Source: Candidatus Binatia bacterium
Lineage (GTDB): Bacteria; Desulfobacterota_B; Binatia; UBA9968; JAJDTQ01
Assembly: GCA_022827045.1 (NCBI GenBank)
Contig: JAJDTQ010000011.1
Span: 1-28,732 of the forward strand
Direction of reading: 5' to 3'
DNA: 28,732 bases
Made by a program: the position numbers and the translations under genes. Under the pieces are notes generated by a model that was not told the origin of the DNA, made no database searches, and worked only from the letters and a program-made list of their open reading frames with translations. Shown here one piece after another: positions 15,719-22,452 of this stretch; position 1 is the stretch's first letter, and the number at the start of each line of letters is the position of its first letter.

Positions 15719-16660
15719 CTACGTCCAGTAGGCAAAGCCCATCCCGCAGCCCGTGCCCGCCGGCGACCGGTATCCCGGGACGTAGTCCACCAGCGTCATC
15801 TCCATGGACTCCACGGCGCCGCCCAGGGCCACCCAGTTGAGGATCTCGGAGGTGCCGCTCCGGAGCTTCTCGCGCGGCAGCGAACGGAGCCCGTCCACAT
15901 CCTTCTCCGCCAGGGCCTTCAGCGTGGCCCGGTCGATGTCCTCGTCCACCACGAAGTGGCTCAGGCCGCCGGACGCCATCACGGCCACCCGGAGGTCGGA
16001 ATCCCAGGACTCGATGGCCTCGCGGATGCACCGTCCCAGGGCGTAGCAGCGCCCCGGCGTGGGCTGGTTCGGCGGATAGTAGGTGTTGACCATCACCGGC
16101 ACCATGGGCAGCGTACCGCCGGGCAGGATGCGCCGGTAGAGGAAGCTGAACGCGTGTCCGATGCCCTCTCGCAGCCGGTTGGTACGAGCGATGTCGAACT
16201 CGTGGTCCGAGAGCCACGCGATGAGGTGCTCGGCCAGTTCCGTGTGGTTGTCGTAGACCGGCGCGGTTTCCGCCCAGCCCCGCTGCTCGGCCTGCTTCCA
16301 CTCGGGCATGGACCCCGTGCGCGGGGGAACGGGAAGCTCCGCCCCGTGGTAGACGGCAAAGGTTGGCATGTTGTCGTCCAGGAACTGTTCGTGCTGGTCG
16401 TCGCCCAGGGTGACGACGACGTCTGCGTCTGCCGCCGTGAGTTGCTCCCCAAGGACCTCTAGCGCGCGCTGGCAGGCCTCAAAGCGCTCGCGGTACTTCT
16501 CGGCCGTGGTCTCCCGCCCGATGTCCGATCGCGCCCCGGCCACCAGTCCCGGATAGTCAAGCCGGGGGTCGGTCTCGTCCTTGACCTGAAGCAGGCGCCA
16601 GTCGGCGATGCTCAACTGAGGCGTGTGGGAAGTCGCCAGCGCCAGAACGATGTCTGCCAT
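15719..16660 (-). CDS. class III extradiol dioxygenase, LigB-type subunit
   Basis: This 313-residue protein is a second LigB-superfamily dioxygenase, clearly different from the one at 580. His12 in LATSHTPQL and His90 in GDDQHEQF fit the two iron histidines, Glu272 in GTSEILNW fits the carboxylate ligand, and ASGGLSHFV (near 220) holds the conserved active-site His. No LigA-type partner lies next to it and there is no LigA-like extension (fused gallate dioxygenases are about 420 residues). It may act alone or borrow the alpha chain at 216. It is the first gene of the minus-strand run LigB-like, RraA-like, MFS, pcaH, pcaG. The promoter should lie in 16661-16853, which it shares with the divergent tctC; I see no convincing hexamers for this strand. 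The substrate is unknown. Confidence 0.82.
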   Translation of the reverse strand: MADIVLALATSHTPQLSIADWRLLQVKDETDPRLDYPGLVAGARSDIGRETTAEKYRERFEACQRALEVLGEQLTAADADVVVTLGDDQHEQFLDDNMPTFAVYHGAELPVPPRTGSMPEWKQAEQRGWAETAPVYDNHTELAEHLIAWLSDHEFDIARTNRLREGIGHAFSFLYRRILPGGTLPMVPVMVNTYYPPNQPTPGRCYALGRCIREAIESWDSDLRVAVMASGGLSHFVVDEDIDRATLKALAEKDVDGLRSLPREKLRSGTSEILNWVALGGAVESMEMTLVDYVPGYRSPAGTGCGMGFAYWT

Positions 16661-16792
16661 GTTCGTCTCTTCTCGGAGCGGCTGTCCGCGGGCTTGAAGT
16701 CATTGTCGTCATATCACATGGCTGTGGGGGTATCGAGTGGAGGCCATGCAGAGACGCGTCGCCGTCGTATAAAGGGTATGCGCTGCCGCGGG

Positions 16793-16820
16793 TTGACACC
16801 TCGAAAGGTCCGGGGATAAA
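16793..16820 (+). promoter_or_regulatory. putative sigma-70 promoter of the first tctC gene
   Basis: TTGACA at 16793-16798 is followed after 16 nt by GATAAA at 16815-16820. The start would be near 16827, with the AGGAGG ribosome site at 16843-16848 and the ATG at 16854. The -35 box is perfect and the -10 moderate. Confidence 0.55.
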
Positions 16821-16853
16821 GTCTCCCGGAATCAACCCTATCAGGAGGTACAG

Positions 16854-17873
16854 ATGAGACTATTCATGGCCATGACGGCGTTGATTGTGGCTGTCATGAT
16901 ATCCGGTCCGCTCCATGGCGCGGATTTCTACAAGGGCAAGAAGATACGCCTGATCGTGTCGTCGTCTCCGGGCGGCGGTAACGATACCTACTCGCGGCTG
17001 ATCGCCCGACACATCTCCCGGCACATTCCGGGCAATCCTTCCATCATCGTGCAGAACATGCCCGGCGCGGGCGGCGTGATGGCGGCGGACTACCTTTACC
17101 GCAAGGCTAAGCGGGACGGCACGGTGATGGAGCAGATCAACTGGGGCGTGTGGTTCCACCAGGTGGTCGGCGACAAGCGCGCGCGGTTCGACTTCAACAA
17201 GATCAACGCCCTCGGCGTTGCCGCCATCGAAAGCGCCATCCTGTTCACGCGCAAGAGCGAGTTCCCTACCTGGGAGTCGGTGATGGCCTCCAAGAAGCTC
17301 ATCACCAGCGGCAACAGCGGGCGCCAGTCGCTGGGCCATACCATGGGCAAGGTGATGGAGAAGCTCGTCGGCAAGAAGATCTTCGACTACATCTTCGGTT
17401 ATCCTGGCGCGCGCCAGTACAGTCTCGCGTTCCGGCAGGGTGAGGTGCAGTCTTCCGGCAACACCCCCGGCTCGTTCAGGGACCAGCTCGGCGACATGTG
17501 GGATGACGGCAAGATCGCCATGCAGGTGCAGGCTCCCACCCCCGAGGGGGGCAGGACCAAGGAGTTCCCCAACACGCCGACGTTGCTGGACTTCGCCAAG
17601 ACCGACGAGCACCGGCAACTCATCAAGGTGACCTTCGGACTCACGCACTACGGCCGTCCCTACGCGATGCCGCCGGGCACGCCCAAGGACCGTGTCGAGC
17701 TCATGCGCAAGGCCTTTACCGCCACCATGAACGACCCCAAGTTCCTGGCGGAGGCCAAGAGGCTCAAGCGCGACATCATCCCGTCCACGGGAGCCGAGCT
17801 CCAGCAGCTCTGGAAAGACGTCCTCAACGCGCCGGCCGAGAACGTAGCCATCATCAAGGACATTTGGCTGTAG
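16854..17873 (+). CDS. tctC: tripartite tricarboxylate transporter substrate-binding protein (TctC family), copy 1
   Basis: This 339-residue protein has a signal peptide (MRLFMAMTALIVAVMISGPLHGA, cleavage near residue 22) and then the TctC start ADFYKGKKIRLIVSSSPGG. GNDTYSRLIARH and VQNMPGAGGVMAA are the ligand-loop motifs of the family, and FGYPGARQYSLAFRQGEV and HYGRPYAMPPGTP follow. It would bind a carboxylate in the periplasm for a TctAB permease. The nearest is the convergent pair at 20364-22381. It differs from the two following copies in length and in many residues, so it is the outlier of the three. A hairpin terminator follows it. Confidence 0.85.
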   Translation: MRLFMAMTALIVAVMISGPLHGADFYKGKKIRLIVSSSPGGGNDTYSRLIARHISRHIPGNPSIIVQNMPGAGGVMAADYLYRKAKRDGTVMEQINWGVWFHQVVGDKRARFDFNKINALGVAAIESAILFTRKSEFPTWESVMASKKLITSGNSGRQSLGHTMGKVMEKLVGKKIFDYIFGYPGARQYSLAFRQGEVQSSGNTPGSFRDQLGDMWDDGKIAMQVQAPTPEGGRTKEFPNTPTLLDFAKTDEHRQLIKVTFGLTHYGRPYAMPPGTPKDRVELMRKAFTATMNDPKFLAEAKRLKRDIIPSTGAELQQLWKDVLNAPAENVAIIKDIWL

Positions 17874-17909
17874 GGTATAGCGACGTCATTGCGACGGTAC
17901 TGTAAGGAG

Positions 17910-17940
17910 GCGCCGGGAGCGAAGGTTCCCGGCGCTTTCT
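17910..17940 (+). terminator. Rho-independent terminator after tctC copy 1
   Basis: Arms GCGCCGGGA (17910-17918) and TCCCGGCGC (17927-17935) enclose an 8-nt loop and are followed by TTTCT. It separates the first binding-protein gene from the promoter of the second. Confidence 0.75.
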
Positions 17941-17963
17941 CGTTCAGGCATCCGGCGTTGTTG

Positions 17964-17993
17964 TTGACAGGTTCGCGGGCGGCTCCTTATAAT
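17964..17993 (+). promoter_or_regulatory. consensus sigma-70 promoter of tctC copies 2 and 3
   Basis: TTGACA at 17964-17969 and TATAAT at 17988-17993 are both perfect, with an 18-nt spacer. Transcription would begin near 18000, leaving a leader of about 70 nt before the ATG at 18072. Confidence 0.75.
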
Positions 17994-18071
17994 GCCCGGC
18001 TCGTAGCGATTCGGGCGGGGCTCTTGTTTGCGGAGAGCCCCCGGACATCGGCAAAAACCTGGGAGGTAACA

Positions 18072-19112
18072 ATGAAGGCAGTATTGGGTCTCGCGACGCT
18101 CGCGTTGTTTCTGTTCGGAGCTGGAAACGCGGGGGCGGCGGACTTCTACAAGGGCAAGAAGATCCGGCTGATCGTTTCGTCCTCGCCCGGCGGCGGCAAC
18201 GACACCTACTCGCGGCTGCTGGCGCGTCATATCGGCAGGCACATACCGGGAAACCCCTCCATCATCGTTCAGAACATGCCGGGAGCCGGCGGCGTCCGCG
18301 CGGCGAGCTACCTTTACAACAAGGCGAAGCGCGACGGCACCGTCATGGAGCAGATCAACTGGGGCGTGTGGAACTGGCAGGTGGTGGGCGACAAGAGCCG
18401 TGGCGGCCAGTTCGACTTCAACAAGATGCAGGCCATCGGCGTCATCATCATCGAGAACGGCCTGATCTACAGCCGCAAGGACCGTTTCAAATCGCTGGAC
18501 GACATCAAGAAGTCGGGCAAGCTGGCCAGGGTGGGTATCAGCGGCAACCAGTCCAGCGGGTTCGTGATCGGGAACATTCTGGAGAAGCTGCGCGGCGAGA
18601 CGCTGTTCGAGTACGTCTTCGGCTATCCCGGCGCGCGCCAGTACAGCCTCGCGTTCCGGCAGGGCGAGGTGGACGTCTCGGGCAACGTGACCTCTTCGTT
18701 CATGGACCAGCTCGGGGACATGTGGAAGGCGGGGGACATCATCATGCTCGCCCAGACCGGCACGGTGAAGGGCGAGAAGGCGCCGGAGTTCCCGGACGCT
18801 CCGTTACTCGAATCCCTGGCCAAGACCGAGAAGCAGAAGAACCTGGTGCGGGCTACTTTCCTGCTCTCTCGCTACGGACGTCCCTACGCCATGCCGCCGG
18901 GAGTTCCGGCGGAGCGCGTCGCGCTCGTGCGCAAGGCGTTTGACGCCACCATGAAGGACCCGAAGTTCATCGCGGAAGGCAAGAAGCTCGGCCGGGACGT
19001 CGATCCCACCAGCGGTGCGGACCTGCAGAAGATGTGGAAGGACTCGCTGGGCGCCTCGCCGGAGGACAAGGCCATCGTGTCGCAGATCTTCAACCCGAAG
19101 GGCAAGAAGTAG
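18072..19112 (+). CDS. tctC: TctC-family substrate-binding protein, copy 2
   Basis: This 346-residue protein has a signal peptide (MKAVLGLATLALFLFGAGNAGA, cleavage near residue 22) followed by ADFYKGKKIRLIV. GNDTYSRLLARH, VQNMPGAGGVRAA and FGYPGARQYSLAF are family motifs. The ATG at 18072 was chosen over upstream in-frame codons because GGGAGGT precedes it and a signal peptide begins there. It equals copy 3 in length without visible gaps, and the two genes are base-identical over 63 nt (18168-18230 against 19297-19359), so they arose by recent duplication or exchange. It has its own strong promoter, so it can be expressed apart from copy 1. Ligand unknown. Confidence 0.85.
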   Translation: MKAVLGLATLALFLFGAGNAGAADFYKGKKIRLIVSSSPGGGNDTYSRLLARHIGRHIPGNPSIIVQNMPGAGGVRAASYLYNKAKRDGTVMEQINWGVWNWQVVGDKSRGGQFDFNKMQAIGVIIIENGLIYSRKDRFKSLDDIKKSGKLARVGISGNQSSGFVIGNILEKLRGETLFEYVFGYPGARQYSLAFRQGEVDVSGNVTSSFMDQLGDMWKAGDIIMLAQTGTVKGEKAPEFPDAPLLESLAKTEKQKNLVRATFLLSRYGRPYAMPPGVPAERVALVRKAFDATMKDPKFIAEGKKLGRDVDPTSGADLQKMWKDSLGASPEDKAIVSQIFNPKGKK

Positions 19113-19146
19113 CACCTGTCAGGACTGCCGGGTGCGGCAAATCGGG

Positions 19147-19173
19147 GTGCCGGGGGCCGAGTGTCCCCGGCAC
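19147..19173 (+). terminator. intercistronic hairpin between tctC copies 2 and 3 (attenuator or terminator)
   Basis: Arms GTGCCGGGG (19147-19155) and CCCCGGCAC (19165-19173) form a 9-bp stem with a 9-nt loop. Only a weak T-run (CCTTCGTTT) follows. No promoter is apparent between it and copy 3, so it may lower read-through into copy 3 or stabilise the upstream message. Confidence 0.5.
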
Positions 19174-19200
19174 CCTTCGTTTGAAAGCCGGGAGGTGACA

Positions 19201-20241
19201 ATGAATGTTGTATCGAGTCTCGTGGTGCTCGCGCTGTTCCTGTTCGGCGTGGGTTCGGCAGGCGCGGCGGATTTCTACGAGGGCAAGAAGATCCGCCTGA
19301 TCGTTTCGTCCTCGCCCGGCGGCGGCAACGACACCTACTCGCGGCTGCTGGCGCGTCATCTTGGCAGAAACATTCCGGGAAACCCTTCCATCATCGTACA
19401 GAACATGCCGGGCGCCGGCGGCGTCCGGGCGGCCAGTTACCTCTACAACAAGGCGAGGCGCGACGGCACCGTCATGGAGCAGATCAACTGGGGCGTGTGG
19501 AACTGGCAGGTGGTGGGTGACAAGAAGCGCGGCGGCCAGTTCGATTTCAACAAGATGAACGCCATCGGCGTCATCGTCATCGAGAACGGCCTCTTCTACA
19601 CCCGGAAGGACCGTTTCAAGTCGCTCGACGAGATCAAGCAATCGGGCAAGCTGGCCCGGGTCGGCATCAGCGGAAACCAGTCCGGCGGCTTCGTGATGGG
19701 GAATATCCTGGAGAAGCTGCGCGGCGAGAAGCTGTTCGAGTACGTCTTCGGCTATCCCGGCGCGCGCCAGTACAGCCTGGCATTGCGGCAGGGCGAGGTG
19801 GACGCCTCCGGCAACGTGACCTCGTCGTTCCTGGATCAGCTCGGCGACATGTGGCACGAGGGCAAACTCGTCATGCTCGCCCAGACCGGCACGGTGGAGG
19901 GAAAGAAGGCTCCCGAGTTCCCGGACGCTCCGTTGCTGGAGGACCTGGCCAAGACCGAGAAGCAGAAGAATCTCGTGCGCGCCACCTTCCTGCTCTCGCG
20001 CTACGGGCGCCCCTACACCTTTCCGCCGGGAGTCCCCGCGGAACGCGTGGCGCTGGTGCGCAAGGCCTTCGACGCGACCATGAAGGACCCGAAATTCCTG
20101 TCGGAGGCCAAGAAGTTGAAGCGGCCCGTCAACCCCACGAAGGGCGAGGATCTCCAGAGGATGTGGAAGGATTCGATCGCCGCCTCACCGGAAGACAAGG
20201 CCATAGTGGCGCAGATCTTCAACCCCAAAGGGGGAAAGTAG
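19201..20241 (+). CDS. tctC: TctC-family substrate-binding protein, copy 3
   Basis: This 346-residue protein closely resembles copy 2 from the signal peptide (cleavage near AGA, residue 22) to the C-terminal AQIFNPKG. Differences cluster at single residues such as YKG to YEG and AMPPG to TFPPG. The ATG follows GGGAGGTGACA at good spacing. It lies 88 nt after copy 2 with no evident promoter, so it is probably expressed by read-through past the hairpin at 19147-19173. A long bidirectional terminator closes the array. Substitutions such as those in the HYGRPY/RYGRPY region could tune ligand choice, but this is speculation. Confidence 0.85.
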   Translation: MNVVSSLVVLALFLFGVGSAGAADFYEGKKIRLIVSSSPGGGNDTYSRLLARHLGRNIPGNPSIIVQNMPGAGGVRAASYLYNKARRDGTVMEQINWGVWNWQVVGDKKRGGQFDFNKMNAIGVIVIENGLFYTRKDRFKSLDEIKQSGKLARVGISGNQSGGFVMGNILEKLRGEKLFEYVFGYPGARQYSLALRQGEVDASGNVTSSFLDQLGDMWHEGKLVMLAQTGTVEGKKAPEFPDAPLLEDLAKTEKQKNLVRATFLLSRYGRPYTFPPGVPAERVALVRKAFDATMKDPKFLSEAKKLKRPVNPTKGEDLQRMWKDSIAASPEDKAIVAQIFNPKGGK

Positions 20242-20267
20242 ACCTGAAGAACAAACGGTGCTGCAGC

Positions 20268-20301
20268 AAAAGGGCGCCGGGGATCTCCCCGGCGCCCTTT
20301 T
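20268..20301. terminator. bidirectional terminator between convergent tctC array and tctBA
   Basis: A 15-bp perfect stem with arms AAAAGGGCGCCGGGG (20268-20282) and CCCCGGCGCCCTTTT (20287-20301) has a 4-nt loop. A-tract and T-tract ends let it work on both strands, as expected between convergent units. Confidence 0.85.
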
Positions 20302-20307
20302 CGTAAT

Positions 20308-20334
20308 GTCATTCCCGTGAAAGCGGGAATCCAG
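20308..20334. repeat. REP-like interspersed palindrome (GTCAT...ATCCAG type, copy 2)
   Basis: Arms ATTCCCG (20311-20317) and CGGGAAT (20324-20330) enclose a 6-nt loop, flanked by GTC and CCAG as in the element at 8861. The outer frame is shared while the stem differs. Confidence 0.65.
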
Positions 20335-20363
20335 GTGGGGTGCGGCCGGGGCGACGCTGGACG

Positions 20364-20879
20364 TCAGCCCAGCCAGGGCATCAGCACCCTGAGGAAGTTC
20401 TCGGGCCCGGAAATGACCGGCTCAAGCCAGTGGATGTGCAGGATCTGGTCGAACACGCCGACGAAGAACACGAGCATAATGGCGGTCAGCCACAGGGTCA
20501 GCGTCCAGCCTTCCCTGGCCTGGTACCTGAGATACAGCAGGGTGAATACCGGCACGGTGATGAAGAAGCCGATCAGCAGGATGCCGAAGAACATGCCCAG
20601 GAGCCACCCGGCGAAGGCGAGGCCCCGGGCCGCCACCTCGGCGGCCGACATGGTCCAGTCCACCTGGAGGTCGCCGGTCTCCCGTTCCTGTCCGCCGGCT
20701 GGCTTCATGGAGCGGTAGGCGTCCATGACCAGTTGAATCAACGCCATCACCAGAACCGGGACGCCGACGGAAAGGGGAAACAGGCCGGTGCCCATCGGCC
20801 AGTCCCTGGCGGTGTAGACCATGGCGGCGGCCACCACGGCGACGAACAGCGTGAACAGTAGCGACGGTGTAGCGCGCAT
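20364..20879 (-). CDS. tctB: tripartite tricarboxylate transporter small permease (TctB family)
   Basis: This 171-residue membrane protein has hydrophobic segments near residues 5-24, 32-50, 85-118 and 127-148, the usual TctB pattern, including TGLFPLSVGVPVLVMALIQ after helix 1. The true start is the ATG at 20879, two bases after the tctA stop; an apparent longer frame upstream is a shadow of tctA. With TctA it forms the membrane part of the TTT importer. Its periplasmic partners are probably the convergently encoded TctC proteins. Confidence 0.8.
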   Translation of the reverse strand: MRATPSLLFTLFVAVVAAAMVYTARDWPMGTGLFPLSVGVPVLVMALIQLVMDAYRSMKPAGGQERETGDLQVDWTMSAAEVAARGLAFAGWLLGMFFGILLIGFFITVPVFTLLYLRYQAREGWTLTLWLTAIMLVFFVGVFDQILHIHWLEPVISGPENFLRVLMPWLG

Positions 20880-20881
20880 GG

Positions 20882-22381
20882 CTACTCTCCCTCCCGCGTG
20901 TCGCCGGTGAGCTGCCGGACCTTCCGTTCCTGCTTGACGCTGTAGTAGATGGTCGCGATGGTGACCGCGAGAACCACCAGGACCAGCGGCTGGATGAGGA
21001 AGGAGGCGCCGTAGGCGCGGACGGAGATGAACAGATACCGCTCGATGAGCCCGCCCAGCAGGAACCCCAGGAGGAGCGGCGGCCGGGGCCATCCGCACCG
21101 TTTCATGATCCATCCCAGCAGCCCGAAGAGCAGCACCGTCACCAGGTCGAAGATGCTGGCGGTGGCCTGGTAGGCGGCCAGGAACACCACCACCGTCACC
21201 AGCGGCGCCAGGATGTTGATCCGTACCGAAGAGATCTTGGCGAGCTGGTTGGTGAAGCACAGCGCGATGACCGTGGCCATGATGTTCGCGATGGCCGTGC
21301 TCCAGACGATGGCGAAGGTGATGTCCAGGTGCTGCTCCAGCATGGCCGGGCCCGGTTGCAGGCCGTGGATCATGAAGGCGCCGATGAGCAGCGCCATGGA
21401 GGCGCTGCCGGGAATGCCGAAGGCCAGCGTGGGCACCAGCGCACCGCCCTGCTTGGCGTTGTTGGCGCTCTCCGGCGCGATGACGCCGCGCACGTCGCCC
21501 GTGCCGAATGTCAGAGCTGCGTCCTTGCAGGTGGACTTGGCGTGCCCGTACGCCAGCCAGTCCACCACCGCCGAGCCCAGGCCCGGAATGATGCCCACCC
21601 AGGTGCCCAGGAAGGCGCAGCGAAGCATCAGCCACCAGTTGGTGAACACGTCACGGATGCCATGACCCACGCCCTTCATGGCCTGCTTGGGCACGCTGCT
21701 GATCTGCTTGCCCTCGATGACCATGTCCGCCAGCTCGGGCAGCGCGAAGATCCCGAGGCTAATCACGATGATGTTCAGGCCGTCGAACAGGTAGAGCGAA
21801 TCGAAGGTCCAGCGCAGCAGCCCCTCCTGCTTGTCGATGCCGATCATCGACAACAGCAGCCCCATGCCGCCGGCGACGATGCCCTTGAGCGGCACCCGGC
21901 CGCTCAGGATGGCCACCATGGAGATGCCCATGATGCCCAGGGAGAACAGCTCGGGGGCTCTGAACAGCAGCACCAGCGGCTTCAGGATGGGGATCAGCAT
22001 ACCCAGGATGACCGCGCCGATGACGCCCCCCAGCAGGGAGGCGAAGTAGGCAGCGCCGAAGGCGCGTCCCGCCTCGCCTTTCCGGGCCATGGGATGGCCG
22101 TCCAGGATGGTGGCCTGGGAGCCGACGGTGCCCGGCACGGCGAAGAGCACGGAGGGGATCGTGTCGGTGGTAACGGGCACGGAGGAAAGGGCCACCAGCA
22201 TCGCGATGGCCGCGGTCGGGTCCATGTCGAACGTGAACGGCAGCAAGAGGGCGAGACCGACGACGCCTCCCAGCCCCGGAATGGCTCCCAGCGCCATTCC
22301 TACCACGACGCCGAACATCATGAAGAGAAACCGTTCCACGCTCAACAGCGCGGTCAGGCCATCGGCCATTGCTTCGAACAC
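20882..22381 (-). CDS. tctA: tripartite tricarboxylate transporter large permease (TctA family)
   Basis: This 499-residue protein has about 11-12 hydrophobic segments and the two TctA signatures, GAIPGLGGVVGLALLLP near residues 32-48 and GIIPGLGSAVVDWLAYG near 265-281. GTVGSQATILDGHPMARKGEAGRA and FGIPGSASMALLIGAFM are also typical. The GTG at 22381 was chosen because AGGAG lies six bases before it. It lies 71 nt after the molybdoenzyme gene on the same strand, so it may belong to that operon. It transports the ligand delivered by TctC proteins using an ion gradient. Confidence 0.88.
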   Translation of the reverse strand: MFEAMADGLTALLSVERFLFMMFGVVVGMALGAIPGLGGVVGLALLLPFTFDMDPTAAIAMLVALSSVPVTTDTIPSVLFAVPGTVGSQATILDGHPMARKGEAGRAFGAAYFASLLGGVIGAVILGMLIPILKPLVLLFRAPELFSLGIMGISMVAILSGRVPLKGIVAGGMGLLLSMIGIDKQEGLLRWTFDSLYLFDGLNIIVISLGIFALPELADMVIEGKQISSVPKQAMKGVGHGIRDVFTNWWLMLRCAFLGTWVGIIPGLGSAVVDWLAYGHAKSTCKDAALTFGTGDVRGVIAPESANNAKQGGALVPTLAFGIPGSASMALLIGAFMIHGLQPGPAMLEQHLDITFAIVWSTAIANIMATVIALCFTNQLAKISSVRINILAPLVTVVVFLAAYQATASIFDLVTVLLFGLLGWIMKRCGWPRPPLLLGFLLGGLIERYLFISVRAYGASFLIQPLVLVVLAVTIATIYYSVKQERKVRQLTGDTREGE

Positions 22382-22452
22382 GTAATGCTCCTAGTCCGTG
22401 GATTCGAGTCCCAAGTTATAGATGAAAAATCGCCGTTTCTGAAACTTGGGGC

